A DNA stretch of 36,159 bases from an uncultured Bacilli bacterium (GCA_944358455.1 CALVRE010000028.1:1-36159); one strand, 5' to 3'. Positions 27,139 to 35,559 are shown, numbered from the stretch's first letter. Program-made: numbers and translations. The notes: generated from the letters alone by a model not told the origin.

Positions 27139-27633
27139 ATGAATTATATTTATATTGGGAATATTGTAAATACCCATGGTATAAAAGGTGAAGTAAGAAT
27201 GATATCTGACTTTAAGTATAAGGATAAGGTATTTAAAAAAGGATTTACTGTTTATGTGGGAAGACAAAGAGAAGCTTTAGTTTTAAATAGTTATCGTGTT
27301 CATAAGAATTATGATATGGTAACATTTGAAGGAATTGATAATATCAATGATGTGATTGCATATAAAGGAGATAAAGTATATATCAATCGCGATGATATCG
27401 AGATAGATGGATATTTTGATGAGGATTATTTAGGATTATCTGTTTATGAAAATGATCGAAATATTGGAACTGTTGCATATTTATTAAAAAGCAAGAAATA
27501 TGATTTACTAGTGGTCGATCAAAATGGAAAAAAACATATGATACCTAATATTCCTGAGTTTATTAAAGCAATCGATTTAGAACAGAAGCGTATCGATATT
27601 TATGAAATGAAGGGATTAATTGATGAAGATTGA
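27139..27633 (+). CDS. rimM: 16S rRNA processing / 30S maturation factor RimM
   Basis: 164 residues, standard length. The N-terminal beta-barrel opens [17 protein letters not shown], the hallmark of RimM, and the C-terminal PRC-barrel includes the [17 protein letters not shown] segment. It binds ribosomal protein S19 during 30S head maturation. RBS TAGGTG. It overlaps trmD by 11 nt, the usual rimM-trmD coupling. Confidence 0.95.
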   Translation: MNYIYIGNIVNTHGIKGEVRMISDFKYKDKVFKKGFTVYVGRQREALVLNSYRVHKNYDMVTFEGIDNINDVIAYKGDKVYINRDDIEIDGYFDEDYLGLSVYENDRNIGTVAYLLKSKKYDLLVVDQNGKKHMIPNIPEFIKAIDLEQKRIDIYEMKGLIDED

Positions 27634-28291
27634 TATATTGACACTTTTTCCTGGAATGTTAGAGGGATTTCTCAAAGAATCGATTATCAAGCGTGCAATT
27701 GAAAAGGGACATGTACAAATTGAGCTTCATAATATTCGTGATTATTCTAAAGATCCACATAAAAAAGTTGATGATTATGGCTTTGGTGGTGGAAAAGGAA
27801 TGGTTCTAATGCCTCAGCCTATTTTTGATGCTGTAGAAAGTTTGCGAACAGAAGACAGCTTTGTTATTTTGATGACTCCACAGGGAAAAACTTACAATCA
27901 AAAAATGGCGTATGACTTGACAAAAAAGAAACATATCATTATAATATGTGGACATTACGAGGGGTTTGATGAACGTATTCGCACACTTGCCGATTTAGAG
28001 GTTAGTATTGGTGACTATATCCTTACGGGGGGAGAACTTGCAAGTCTTGTCATTACAGATAGTATTGTGCGTTTATTAGATGGGGTTATTCAAGAAGAAT
28101 CCCATATTCAAGATTCTTTTCATGATCATTTGCTTGATTATCCGGTATATACAAAGCCAGTTGATTTTAGAGGATTGAAAGTACCTGATGTATTATTGTC
28201 GGGTCATCACAAAAATATTGACTTATGGCGAAAGGAACAACAACTAAAGCGTACTCGAGAACGTCGTCCAGATTTATTAGAAAAGAGATGA
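27623..28291 (+). CDS. trmD: tRNA (guanine37-N1)-methyltransferase
   Basis: 222 residues. The ATG at 27623 follows AAGGGA and gives the expected [12 protein letters not shown] start; a TTG one codon earlier is less likely. SPOUT trefoil-knot motifs are clear: [30 protein letters not shown], and the knot [21 protein letters not shown] at the end is typical. Makes m1G37 in tRNA to prevent frameshifting. Overlaps rimM. Confidence 0.97.
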   Translation: MKIDILTLFPGMLEGFLKESIIKRAIEKGHVQIELHNIRDYSKDPHKKVDDYGFGGGKGMVLMPQPIFDAVESLRTEDSFVILMTPQGKTYNQKMAYDLTKKKHIIIICGHYEGFDERIRTLADLEVSIGDYILTGGELASLVITDSIVRLLDGVIQEESHIQDSFHDHLLDYPVYTKPVDFRGLKVPDVLLSGHHKNIDLWRKEQQLKRTRERRPDLLEKR

Positions 28292-28295
28292 TTTT

Positions 28296-28760
28296 ATGGC
28301 TGTTAATGGTTATTATTTAGTTCGAAATGAATATAACAATAATGATGCCATTATCGACAATCGCAAGTTGCGTGGTTTTCAAGTGACTCCTAAAAATCAA
28401 GTAAAGTACGATGGAGTACAAGTTAATCACATGACGGTGATAAAACCAGCCTTTATCGAAAAAGTATTAAAGCGTAAAATCAAACGTCGCTTAGATTTAT
28501 ATTTACAGTATATTATTCGTTTATTAGACGATACGGAAAATAATTCTGGTGGAAATGATGGAATTCGTATTGCACTTAATGATTTAGATCGTTATAAAAG
28601 TATTATTCGTAATAAATATCGTATGTATTTAGATGAAAAGTACGTTGACTTATTACTAAAAAAAATAGCTCTCTTAGAAAGAGAATTAAAAATTAAAAAT
28701 TATTATTATGAACAAGAGTTAGAAGAAACCGAGAAAAAAACAATAGGAAGAAGTAGATAG
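28296..28760 (+). CDS. Unknown protein inserted between trmD and rplS
   Basis: 154 residues, basic, mainly helical, with a coiled-coil-like C-terminus rich in Lys and Glu. I do not recognise a family. It begins 4 nt after the trmD stop with RBS GAGATGA, so it is part of the operon. Its start, VNGYYLVRNEYNNNDAIIDNRK, has no signal peptide. A position in a ribosome/tRNA operon and high basic content could mean RNA or ribosome binding; that is inference only. Confidence 0.7.
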   Translation: MAVNGYYLVRNEYNNNDAIIDNRKLRGFQVTPKNQVKYDGVQVNHMTVIKPAFIEKVLKRKIKRRLDLYLQYIIRLLDDTENNSGGNDGIRIALNDLDRYKSIIRNKYRMYLDEKYVDLLLKKIALLERELKIKNYYYEQELEETEKKTIGRSR

Positions 28761-28805
28761 TTCTTGCTTTTTTCTTATTGTTATGTTAAAATTTTAAATG
28801 TTGAC

Positions 28806-28867
28806 ATGGTCCGCTTATCGTTTTGTTAGTGATCGATTGGGAAAATGAAAATATCGATAATGACCAT
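28806..28867 (+). promoter_or_regulatory. Ribosomal protein L19 leader RNA
   Basis: Nested pairing: ATGGTC (28806-28811) with GACCAT (28862-28867), TTATCG (28815-28820) with CGATAA (28855-28860), and an alternative inner helix around ATCGAT. It sits directly before rplS, where an autoregulatory L19 leader is known in Bacillota. A possible -10 TAAAAT lies just upstream (about 28787-28792). Confidence 0.6.
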
Positions 28868-28892
28868 AGATTAAAAAAAGGAGAGTGACATT

Positions 28893-29246
28893 GTGAACAA
28901 GGTAGAACTAATTACAAAAAGTCAAATTAGAAAAGATTTACCTGAATTCCGTGTAGGAGATACTGTTCGTGTCGATGTAAAAATCAAAGAAACAGACTCT
29001 AAGGGTGTTGAAAAAACAAGAATTCAAGCATATGAAGGAATTGTTACAGCAATCCAAGGTAGCGGAATAAGCAAAAACTTTATCGTACGTAAGATGTCAA
29101 GTGGTGTCGGAGTAGAAAGAACATTCCCTGTAAATTCACCTATTATTGATAAAATTACGGTTGTAAGAAAAGGTAAAGTTAGACGTGCTAAATTACATTA
29201 TTTAAGAGATAGTGTAAAACAAGCAAAAATTAAAGAAAGAAATTAA
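28893..29246 (+). CDS. rplS: 50S ribosomal protein L19
   Basis: 117 residues, full length. Starts with GTG at 28893 after [23 protein letters not shown], the [13 protein letters not shown] segment, and the C-terminal [12 protein letters not shown] are standard L19. L19 sits at the 30S-50S interface. The structured leader upstream probably lets L19 repress its own synthesis. Confidence 0.97.
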   Translation: MNKVELITKSQIRKDLPEFRVGDTVRVDVKIKETDSKGVEKTRIQAYEGIVTAIQGSGISKNFIVRKMSSGVGVERTFPVNSPIIDKITVVRKGKVRRAKLHYLRDSVKQAKIKERN

Positions 29247-29270
29247 TAAGGCCGTGAGCCTTATTTTTCT
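29245..29270 (+). terminator. Terminator of the rimM-trmD-rplS unit
   Basis: AATAAGGC (29245-29252), loop CGTGA, GCCTTATT (29258-29265), then TTT; overlaps the rplS stop codon. Confidence 0.82.
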
Positions 29271-29288
29271 TAAGAAAAGAGGAAAATC

Positions 29289-29783
29289 ATGAAATATGTA
29301 AAAGCTTGTATTCCTTATGTCATAATTGTTGCAGTAGTACTTCTTATTAGAACTTTTATTGTTACACCAGTACGTGTCAATGGAACTAGTATGGATCCTA
29401 CATTGCAAAATAATGAAGTATTATTATTGAAAAAATACGATCATAATTATTCTCGCTTCGATATTGTCGTTTTGAATTATAATGGTGAGAAATTAGTAAA
29501 ACGAATTGTAGGACTTCCAGGAGAGCATGTCAAATATGAAAATAATATTCTTTATATCGATGGAGAAGTCGTGGAAGAACCATTTTTAGATGATTATACA
29601 AGTGATTTTGATCTTACTAGTTTAGGTGTTACGACGATTCCCGATCATTACTATTTTGTCATGGGGGATAATCGAAATAATTCAACGGATAGCCGTATTA
29701 TTGGACTAGTATCAAAAGATAATATTATTGGTAGTACCGATTTTGCTTTATTTCCTTTTTCTCGTTTTGGCTCTATCAAATAG
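29289..29783 (+). CDS. lepB: Signal peptidase I
   Basis: 164 residues, the short Gram-positive (SipS-like) type. One N-terminal membrane helix (about 8-26), then box B GTSMDPT with nucleophile S34. Box D is KRIVGLPGE with general base K71, and box E is MGDNRNNSTDSR. Removes signal peptides from exported proteins such as the surface proteins in this window. RBS AGAGGA. It follows rplS after a terminator, as in several Bacillota. Confidence 0.95.
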   Translation: MKYVKACIPYVIIVAVVLLIRTFIVTPVRVNGTSMDPTLQNNEVLLLKKYDHNYSRFDIVVLNYNGEKLVKRIVGLPGEHVKYENNILYIDGEVVEEPFLDDYTSDFDLTSLGVTTIPDHYYFVMGDNRNNSTDSRIIGLVSKDNIIGSTDFALFPFSRFGSIK

Positions 29784-29800
29784 TTTATGTAAGTATGTTT

Positions 29801-29826
29801 AAGATAGATTTCATCTATCTTTTTTT
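29801..29826 (+). terminator. Terminator of lepB
   Basis: AAGATAGAT (29801-29809), loop TTC, ATCTATCTT (29813-29821), T-run. Confidence 0.9.
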
Positions 29827-29850
29827 GTTGGTTATTTTAAAGTACTTTTA

Positions 29851-29879
29851 TAGACTTTATATAAGTGATTTGATACAAT
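29851..29879 (+). promoter_or_regulatory. Promoter of rarA
   Basis: TAGACT (29851-29856), 17-nt spacer, TACAAT (29874-29879). Confidence 0.55.
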
Positions 29880-29955
29880 AATTTTAAATGAACAAAAGGA
29901 AAAGTAATGTTCATAAGATATGAAAAATTTGAAAAGATAGGTGAGATGAAGCAAT

Positions 29956-31290
29956 ATGGAACAACAATCATTGTTTGAAATTTCTATTAATGAGCCTTTA
30001 GCATCTCGCATGCGCCCAACGAAATTAAGTGAATTTGTGGGACAGACGCATTTGATAGGAGAAAATAAAATATTACGAAGAATCATTGAAAGTGATCATG
30101 TATCTTCCATGATTTTTTGGGGGCCACCTGGGGTTGGGAAAACTACCTTAGCTCGTATTATTGCAAGTGAGACAAAATCTGAATTTATTACTTTTTCCGC
30201 AGTTACTTCTGGAATTAAAGAAATCAAAAAAGTAATGGAAGATGCCGAAAATAATAAAAAGATGGGCATCAAAACGATCGTTTTCGTCGACGAAATTCAT
30301 CGCTTTAACAAAGCTCAACAAGATGCCTTCTTACCATTTGTCGAAAAAGGTTCGATTGTTTTAATTGGCGCTACTACGGAAAATCCATCATTTGAAATCA
30401 ATAATGCCTTACTTTCTAGATGTCGTGTATTTGTTTTAAAAGAATTGTCAAGTGAAGATATTTTAATATTATTAAAAAGAGCGATTCATGATGAAAGAGG
30501 ATTTCGTGATGAGAAGATCGATATATCGGAAGAAGATTTGAAAATAATTGCCGATTTTGCTAATGGCGATGCCAGAGTAGCTCTTACCACGTTTGACATG
30601 ATTATTACTAATGCAGAAGTGAGTGATGATGGTACGTTAAGGGTAGATCAAGAAATTATTGAAGAGTGTTTGATGAAGAAACCATTGTTATATGATAAGA
30701 ATGGAGAAGAACATTACAATATTATTTCCGCACTTCATAAGTCAATGAGGAATAGTGATCCAGATGCGGCTGTTTATTGGCTTGCTAGGATGTTAGAAGC
30801 GGGAGAAGATCCTCTTTATATTGCAAGAAGAATTGCAAGATTCGCTTCTGAAGATATTGGTCTGGCCGATACGAATGCTTTAAATGTAGCTATTAATGTC
30901 TACCATGCCTGCCATTTTATCGGTATGCCGGAATGTAATGTTCATTTGGCGGAAGCTGTTATCTATATGTCATTAGCTCCTAAGTCGAATGCTTGTGATG
31001 TTGCCTATCAATTGGCAAGTTCAGATGCTAGAAAAATGCTTGCCGAGCCTGTACCACTAGTGATTCGAAACGCACCTACCAAGTTAATGAAAGAATTAAA
31101 CTATGGAAAAGGATATCAATTTGCCCATGATAACAAAGATAAATTGACGACGATGGAATGTTTACCACCAACGCTAATTGGAAAAAGTTATTATCATCCA
31201 GGTACACAAGGAAATGAAATTCGCTTCAAACAACGTTTGGAGCAAATTAAAGCATGGAAAGAAAGACATAAGAATCATTCCTGTGAATAG
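29956..31290 (+). CDS. rarA: RarA/MgsA replication-associated AAA+ ATPase
   Basis: 444 residues, standard length. Walker A GPPGVGKT (56-63), Walker B VFVDEIHRF (about 110-118), sensor 1 GATTENPSFEIN, and the arginine-finger region LLSRCRVF. The C-terminal MgsA domain includes EDPLYIARRIARFASEDIGLAD. It acts at stalled replication forks with SSB and the clamp-loader-like fold. Start at 29956 after a somewhat distant AGGTGA. Monocistronic. Confidence 0.95.
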   Translation: MEQQSLFEISINEPLASRMRPTKLSEFVGQTHLIGENKILRRIIESDHVSSMIFWGPPGVGKTTLARIIASETKSEFITFSAVTSGIKEIKKVMEDAENNKKMGIKTIVFVDEIHRFNKAQQDAFLPFVEKGSIVLIGATTENPSFEINNALLSRCRVFVLKELSSEDILILLKRAIHDERGFRDEKIDISEEDLKIIADFANGDARVALTTFDMIITNAEVSDDGTLRVDQEIIEECLMKKPLLYDKNGEEHYNIISALHKSMRNSDPDAAVYWLARMLEAGEDPLYIARRIARFASEDIGLADTNALNVAINVYHACHFIGMPECNVHLAEAVIYMSLAPKSNACDVAYQLASSDARKMLAEPVPLVIRNAPTKLMKELNYGKGYQFAHDNKDKLTTMECLPPTLIGKSYYHPGTQGNEIRFKQRLEQIKAWKERHKNHSCE

Positions 31291-31348
31291 GAAAATGGAT
31301 GTTTTTGTTAGAACTAAAACCTTAAAAAATAGAACTCTACTACCTGTG

Positions 31349-31386
31349 TAGATACAATCAAAGTTGTTTATATTATAATGTATCTA
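31349..31386 (+). promoter_or_regulatory. Promoter bracketed by an 8-bp inverted repeat
   Basis: TAGATACA (31349-31356) and its exact inverse TGTATCTA (31379-31386) flank a promoter: -35 GATACA (31351-31356), 17 nt, TATAAT (31374-31379). The two half-sites cover the -35 box and the start site, a natural operator for the XRE regulator encoded just downstream. Confidence 0.7.
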
Positions 31387-31400
31387 TAGGGAGTGATACG

Positions 31401-32846
31401 ATGGATCAAGAAAAAATTGGTAAGTTTATTGCCAAGCTTCGAAAAGATCACAATATGACACAACAAGAACTAGCAGATCGATTAAATGTGACAGATCGGG
31501 CGGTATCGCATTGGGAAAATGGAAGAAGATTTCCAGATGTTTCTCTTTTTAAACCAATATGTGAAATATTTGATATATCAGTCAATGAACTGATTAGTGG
31601 TGAAACCTTAGCGCAAGATGAAATTGTGGAAAAGTCTGATGAACATATTATTCATACTTTACATGATCGTGAAAAGCAACAAAGAAAGTCTAAAATCATC
31701 ATTGGTATGTTATTACTTAGTATGATCGTTTTGATCACAATCGTAATTGTGAGTATACAAAATAAGTATCCGAAAATCGATCTTTATAATTTTACGATAT
31801 CTCCTGCGGATTCAGATAAGCCTTATACTTTGACAAAAGTATTCTCACATCATAACCGAAATATTTATTTTTATGGCATTGATTCAGCCCTTTTTTATGA
31901 TTTAAAAGAAAATTATTATCCAGTAGTAGATGCTTTAAAACACGATCAGACGACTTTAGATAAAGTTCAAGATTATTTGGAAAAACAAGCCGAATATGAA
32001 AATGTTGAAATCAGTATGTTATACGATGGTGGAACTACCATTTATAAGAAGGCAGGAATGACGGTAATTTATTGTAATACGACAAATGGTAATCACGATG
32101 TTTATATTGGTAATAGTGAAATGTTGGATCATTTAAATGGACAATATTGTGGGCATGAGGAAAATCCAAATCAAAGTTATATTAGAACTTATCAAGTAAT
32201 CAGTTCTGTTATCAATAAAGATAATCCTGGATTTAATGATGTTTTGTTAGAACAAAACAATGGAGAAAGAGGATCTGTAATTATAAGTAATACGTATCTG
32301 TTAATACCGGGAAAAACATATGAATTTTCTTTCTTAACATTTGATCAATTCGATGATACAATCGAGAATATCTTTCAATATTCAACATTACTTAAGGTAA
32401 TAGAAACGGACAAAAGTAAAGAGGATTATATCAATGATTCGATCATCGTAAATGACATTTTTGATCATGGAGAAGAATTAAATGATTTAGAACATGTTAC
32501 GATGACAATCAAAAATGGTACATTAACCAAAAGAGGTGCGACAATCATGATTCTGGATCTTAGTGGAAATCAATATATGTATGGTTCTGACTTTCGATTA
32601 GATAAAAAAGAAAATGGTATTTGGCATGAACTAGAAAATCAATGCGATAATTGTGTTTTTAATTCCATGGCATATGGCCCTGATCTTAATGGATGGTTAC
32701 AATTTGATATTGATTGGGAGAAGATGTATGGCAATTTATCAAATGGACAATATCGAATCGTCAAAAGTGCGCTTTCTTCAAAAGAAAATTGTCATGAAAC
32801 GAAATGTCATCATTATTATTTATCCGTAGAATTTACCATCGATTGA
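31401..32846 (+). CDS. Membrane-tethered XRE regulator with extracellular Ig-like domain
   Basis: 481 residues. The XRE helix-turn-helix is at 5-62 (MTQQELADRLNVTDRAVSHWENGRRFPD). A single membrane helix at about 97-120 follows a short linker. The outside part (about 125-481) ends in a domain resembling the bacterial Ig-like Big_14 family (GWLQFDIDWEKMYGNLSNGQYRIVK). A DNA-binding head joined through one membrane helix to an external sensor suggests one-component signalling. Cysteine pairs (CDNC, CHETKC) occur at the end. RBS AGGGAGTG. Probably autoregulated through the inverted repeat upstream. Confidence 0.85.
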   Translation: MDQEKIGKFIAKLRKDHNMTQQELADRLNVTDRAVSHWENGRRFPDVSLFKPICEIFDISVNELISGETLAQDEIVEKSDEHIIHTLHDREKQQRKSKIIIGMLLLSMIVLITIVIVSIQNKYPKIDLYNFTISPADSDKPYTLTKVFSHHNRNIYFYGIDSALFYDLKENYYPVVDALKHDQTTLDKVQDYLEKQAEYENVEISMLYDGGTTIYKKAGMTVIYCNTTNGNHDVYIGNSEMLDHLNGQYCGHEENPNQSYIRTYQVISSVINKDNPGFNDVLLEQNNGERGSVIISNTYLLIPGKTYEFSFLTFDQFDDTIENIFQYSTLLKVIETDKSKEDYINDSIIVNDIFDHGEELNDLEHVTMTIKNGTLTKRGATIMILDLSGNQYMYGSDFRLDKKENGIWHELENQCDNCVFNSMAYGPDLNGWLQFDIDWEKMYGNLSNGQYRIVKSALSSKENCHETKCHHYYLSVEFTID

Positions 32847-32858
32847 TGTATGATAACC

Positions 32859-32883
32859 AGAGTAGGTATAACCTGCTCTTTTA
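32859..32883 (+). terminator. Terminator of the XRE regulator gene
   Basis: AGAGTAGGT (32859-32867), loop ATA, ACCTGCTCT (32871-32879, one G-U), T-run. Confidence 0.85.
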
Positions 32884-32973
32884 TGATTATCTAAGTTTTG
32901 TCCATTATTACATTTTACTAGTTTACTATAGATAGGTCTTACATCAATTGTACATTATATTTACTATTTATCG

Positions 32974-33019
32974 AGTAGATGATATCTACTTTTCTTTTGT
33001 ATATAAATTATGATATAAT
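32974..33019 (+). promoter_or_regulatory. Terminator-promoter cassette, copy X
   Basis: Hairpin AGTAGAT (32974-32980)/ATCTACT (32984-32990) with T-run, overlapping a promoter TTTCTT (32991-32996), 17 nt, TATAAT (33014-33019). The same arrangement with similar sequence recurs at 35447-35496. Apart from this and the relic frame below, I see nothing coding in 32884-33147. Confidence 0.6.
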
Positions 33020-33044
33020 GAGCTTAATTGATCAGTAGTAATAG

Positions 33045-33137
33045 GACTTTCAACTAGTAAAGTTACCAAAAGTTAAAGATAGAGTAAAACAAGATAAATG
33101 GTATAAATCAAACTTTGCTTTGTTATTAAACCAATAA
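33045..33137 (+). pseudogene. Possible gene relic (30-codon open tail)
   Basis: After a stop codon, a frame reads DFQLVKLPKVKDRVKQ and then DKWYKSNFALLLNQ before TAA. The composition looks coding, but there is no start codon or RBS. It lies after the promoter at 32991-33019, so it may be the end of a decayed gene. Not assigned to a family. Confidence 0.25.
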
Positions 33138-33162
33138 ATAGTAATCTGTGGAGATGGTTATT

Positions 33163-33573
33163 TTGAAAAAATATACGCAAGTAATAGGGATATGGTTTTT
33201 AATTATACCTTTGGCTATTATAAACGGGGGAATAAGGGAACATATATTAATCAAATTAGGAAATATTGCATTACCATTAAGTGGAATTATTTTAAGCATA
33301 TGTGTATTTATTGTAGCATATTTGTTAATACCTAAAGTAAAAAATTGCAAACCAAAAGATTATATTATGTTTGGAATCATCTGGTTTGTTTTGACAAATT
33401 TATTTGATTTGTTCATGTATATTAGTGAAGGTGGTGGAATCAAACAATTATTAAATTCATATAACTTCTTAAATGGGAATTTATGGATCTTAGTTGTCAT
33501 AACTACACTTGTGTCTCCAATAGTAGTATCAAAAATAAAATGGAAGAAAGAGAGAGAAATAAAAAATGTATAA
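33163..33573 (+). CDS. Small four-helix membrane protein
   Basis: 136 residues if the TTG at 33163 is used, which has GGAGATGG seven bases or so upstream. An ATG at 33154 and a GTG at 33148 are in-frame alternatives with poorer spacing. Four hydrophobic segments are visible: IWFLIIPLAIING, PLSGIILSICVFIVAYLLI, MFGIIWFVLTNLFDLFM and LWILVVITTLVSPIVV. The tail is basic. No family recognised. It overlaps the next small gene by 8 nt, so the two are coupled. Confidence 0.65.
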   Translation: MKKYTQVIGIWFLIIPLAIINGGIREHILIKLGNIALPLSGIILSICVFIVAYLLIPKVKNCKPKDYIMFGIIWFVLTNLFDLFMYISEGGGIKQLLNSYNFLNGNLWILVVITTLVSPIVVSKIKWKKEREIKNV

Positions 33574-33724
33574 AACGGTTGTTATAGAGTATTCACCAAA
33601 AGCAGAAGATATGGCGCAAAAAGTAGAAGAAAAAGCAAATGAAATGTTACAAGAAGGTTATGAGCTCGTTACGATGTCAATTACTGGAACAGCAAAAGCA
33701 ATTTTAGTATTTAAAAAAGGTTAA
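33566..33724 (+). CDS. DUF4177-like small protein
   Basis: 52 residues: MYKTVVIEYSPKAEDMAQKV, then a helix, then GYELVTMSITGTAKAILVFKK. The beta-helix-beta pattern with EGYELVTMS...ILVF is that of the DUF4177 family of short single-domain proteins. It overlaps the preceding membrane-protein gene by 8 nt and precedes a lipoprotein by 18 nt. RBS is the purine-rich AAGAGAGAG. Function unknown. Confidence 0.7.
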   Translation: MYKTVVIEYSPKAEDMAQKVEEKANEMLQEGYELVTMSITGTAKAILVFKKG

Positions 33725-33742
33725 CGAGATGGAGGAATGGAT

Positions 33743-34291
33743 ATGAAAAAAATATTATTATGTTTGTTTATGGGGGTTGCGACCCTGGGATTAATTGGAT
33801 GTGGTACGGATAATGTAGAAGAACAGCCACAAGATCAAGTGCAAGAATACGGCCATGTCGAAAAAGAAACAGCAGAAGTATTAGTTGCAAAGTTTAATAT
33901 GGAGGTTGTTGATAATAGCTCATTAAATCCAGCATCTAATGATTACTTAACTACTCATGAAGATGCATACTGGTATGGTTTAGTTACGGGAGTGTATTTA
34001 ATTGTCTATCCAATCGAATATACGGGAGATCTGAGTAGCGATATTGTGGATTATATGGTTTTGTATGTTGAAAAAAATAGTGAATATGAATCTAATGTTA
34101 GTGAATATATGGAATATTTAATCAAAGCAAATAACCCTGATATTACAACTGAGGAAATCAATAGTTTAATAGTGGCAGCTAAGAATTCAGCTTCTTATGG
34201 TACAACGGTTAATAATGGAAAAGGAATTGATGTTGGTTATATTGAAAACGAAGATAACTATCAATATCAGGTTATTAGATTATATAAGTAA
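33743..34291 (+). CDS. Predicted lipoprotein
   Basis: 182 residues from the ATG at 33743; an ATG at 33737 is only one base from the GGAGG motif, so the second is preferred. Type II signal peptide with lipobox LIGC (Cys about residue 20), followed by an acidic Glu/Gln linker. The rest is mixed helix and sheet with no recognised domain. Its neighbours are small membrane and unknown proteins, consistent with an accessory cell-surface cluster. Confidence 0.72.
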   Translation: MKKILLCLFMGVATLGLIGCGTDNVEEQPQDQVQEYGHVEKETAEVLVAKFNMEVVDNSSLNPASNDYLTTHEDAYWYGLVTGVYLIVYPIEYTGDLSSDIVDYMVLYVEKNSEYESNVSEYMEYLIKANNPDITTEEINSLIVAAKNSASYGTTVNNGKGIDVGYIENEDNYQYQVIRLYK

Positions 34292-34308
34292 TATATTTAG
34301 GTGAATTT

Positions 34309-34974
34309 ATGAATTATTATCATATGACATCGTTAGATAGATTAGATTCGATTAGTAAAATTGGACTTATCCCAAGAAATGAAGACAATAGTAAATTAAT
34401 TGATGATAAAAAAACAAAAGTGTTTTTTTCAGAAGGTTTTGCAGGAGCAATAGCGTTATTTGTTGATTTTGAGATAGTGTACGAGAATATTAAATGTGGG
34501 AAAATGAAATCTGCAAATAAAGAAATAGAAGAAAAAGTGCTAAAATCAAAGAATCTATCTGAATTTCTTGGAGAAGGAGTTTATTTACAATTTGATGGTA
34601 CTGATATAGAAAATGAAAGAAATTTTGAAAATGGATGTACTAGTAAAGTTGTTCCTCCAGAAAAGTTTTATGTTAGTGTATTGAAAAGTAAAAAAAGTGA
34701 TTCAATTATATTCTCAAGATTTGAAATCATTAAATATATGATGTCAAAAATAACTCCGGAAGAAATTGAATATTACGGTGTGAAATATAAAGATTCTCCC
34801 AATTTTATTGATGCTACAATCAGGATACAAGAAAAAGTAAAAAGGTATTATATTTCACATAGACAGGAAATAGAAAAATATAGAAATAATGATTATTGGT
34901 TAGAATATTTATCTGTTACAGATTTTGTAAAAGAATATTTAAAGTCAAATACAAATTCTGATTTAACAGTCTGA
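34309..34974 (+). CDS. Unknown protein, possible ADP-ribosyltransferase fold
   Basis: 221 residues. The N-terminus YYHMTSLDRLDSISKIGLIP, followed by KVFFSEGFAGAIALF, resembles the start of ART-fold enzymes such as KptA-, DarT- and DUF3990-like proteins, where an early H-x-T and a later S-x-G/A segment hold NAD. A candidate catalytic Glu appears late (VVPPEKFY or TPEEIEYYG) but cannot be assigned. No signal peptide. There is no antitoxin gene of recognisable type beside it; the small downstream genes are membrane proteins. Homology is suggestive only. Confidence 0.6.
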   Translation: MNYYHMTSLDRLDSISKIGLIPRNEDNSKLIDDKKTKVFFSEGFAGAIALFVDFEIVYENIKCGKMKSANKEIEEKVLKSKNLSEFLGEGVYLQFDGTDIENERNFENGCTSKVVPPEKFYVSVLKSKKSDSIIFSRFEIIKYMMSKITPEEIEYYGVKYKDSPNFIDATIRIQEKVKRYYISHRQEIEKYRNNDYWLEYLSVTDFVKEYLKSNTNSDLTV

Positions 34975-35009
34975 TATTAAAATAGTAGGTTGTAAGTAGG
35001 AGGTATTGT

Positions 35010-35204
35010 ATGTTAATTACAGGAATTTTAATTACAATAGTTGCAATTTTTATGTTATTAGTTCCTCAATTTTTTATGAAACTTAAAAGTCCTAGAATTC
35101 CAGATCAATTATTAAAAAATCCTAAAATGAAAATTATTCTTAGAATATGGGGTGGAATTTTTGTAATAGTTGGAATTTTATTAATTGTTTTCTCAATTAT
35201 TTAA
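35010..35204 (+). CDS. Small two-helix membrane protein (DUF6199-like)
   Basis: 64 residues with helices at about 2-22 and 44-63, joined by a basic loop (KLKSPRIPDQLLKNPKMK). The layout resembles the DUF6199 group of tiny membrane proteins; assignment is tentative. RBS AGGAGG, start 35010, well formed, so the gene is probably real. Confidence 0.6.
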   Translation: MLITGILITIVAIFMLLVPQFFMKLKSPRIPDQLLKNPKMKIILRIWGGIFVIVGILLIVFSII

Positions 35205-35239
35205 TAATAAATTGCAAACTTATGGATATATGTAAGATT

Positions 35240-35431
35240 ATGAAAAAAAGAAAACTTACAGGAAATGATATAGGAATTGTTGCTTCTATATTGGGTATAA
35301 TAGCAAGTATTATATTGATAATATTGAATTTAATAGCCAATGACAACTTAACAATAGGTATTATTTTATTATGTAGCTGCTCTATTACTTTAATAGCAAA
35401 TATTAGTCAGAGAAATAAGCTGGGAAAATAA
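35240..35431 (+). CDS. Small two-helix membrane protein
   Basis: 63 residues from the ATG at 35240 (MKKRKLTGNDIGIVASILG...); an ATG at 35222 would add six residues. Two hydrophobic segments (about 9-30 and 35-52) and a basic end. No good ribosome binding site is visible for either start, which lowers confidence. Lies 35 nt after the preceding small membrane protein and just before a terminator. Confidence 0.5.
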   Translation: MKKRKLTGNDIGIVASILGIIASIILIILNLIANDNLTIGIILLCSCSITLIANISQRNKLGK

Positions 35432-35446
35432 CAAATTCCAATTTAT

Positions 35447-35496
35447 AAAGTAGGTTTATATCTACTTTTTCTTTTCCGAGAAAATTATGTTACAAT
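35447..35496 (+). promoter_or_regulatory. Terminator-promoter cassette, copy Y
   Basis: Hairpin AAAGTAGGT (35447-35455)/ATCTACTTT (35460-35468) with T-run, overlapping promoter TTTCTT (35468-35473), 17 nt, TACAAT (35491-35496). It matches copy X at 32974-33019 in sequence and spacing (TATCTACTTTT, CTTTT, AAATTATG shared). Confidence 0.6.
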
Positions 35497-35524
35497 GAAA
35501 TAGATTTGTGAGGAAGTGATTGTA

Positions 35525-35557
35525 ATGGCAAATGAAGAAAATATTTTCCCCAAATAA
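35525..35557 (+). pseudogene. Ten-codon gene stub
   Basis: A promoter (35468-35496) and RBS GAGGAAGTGAT lead to an ATG whose frame reads MANEENIFPK and stops at 35555. The start signals are full strength, yet the gene ends after ten codons, three bases before an inverted repeat at 35560. This looks like the 5' end of a gene cut by an insertion or deletion. A genuine leader peptide is the alternative. Confidence 0.45.
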
Positions 35558-35559
35558 TT

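Noticed and set aside
33099-33137. Third copy of the STAS/sigma promoter block (TGGTATAAAT)
   Set aside because: GTCGAA and the GTGyTAAATT element at the required 15-nt spacing are missing.
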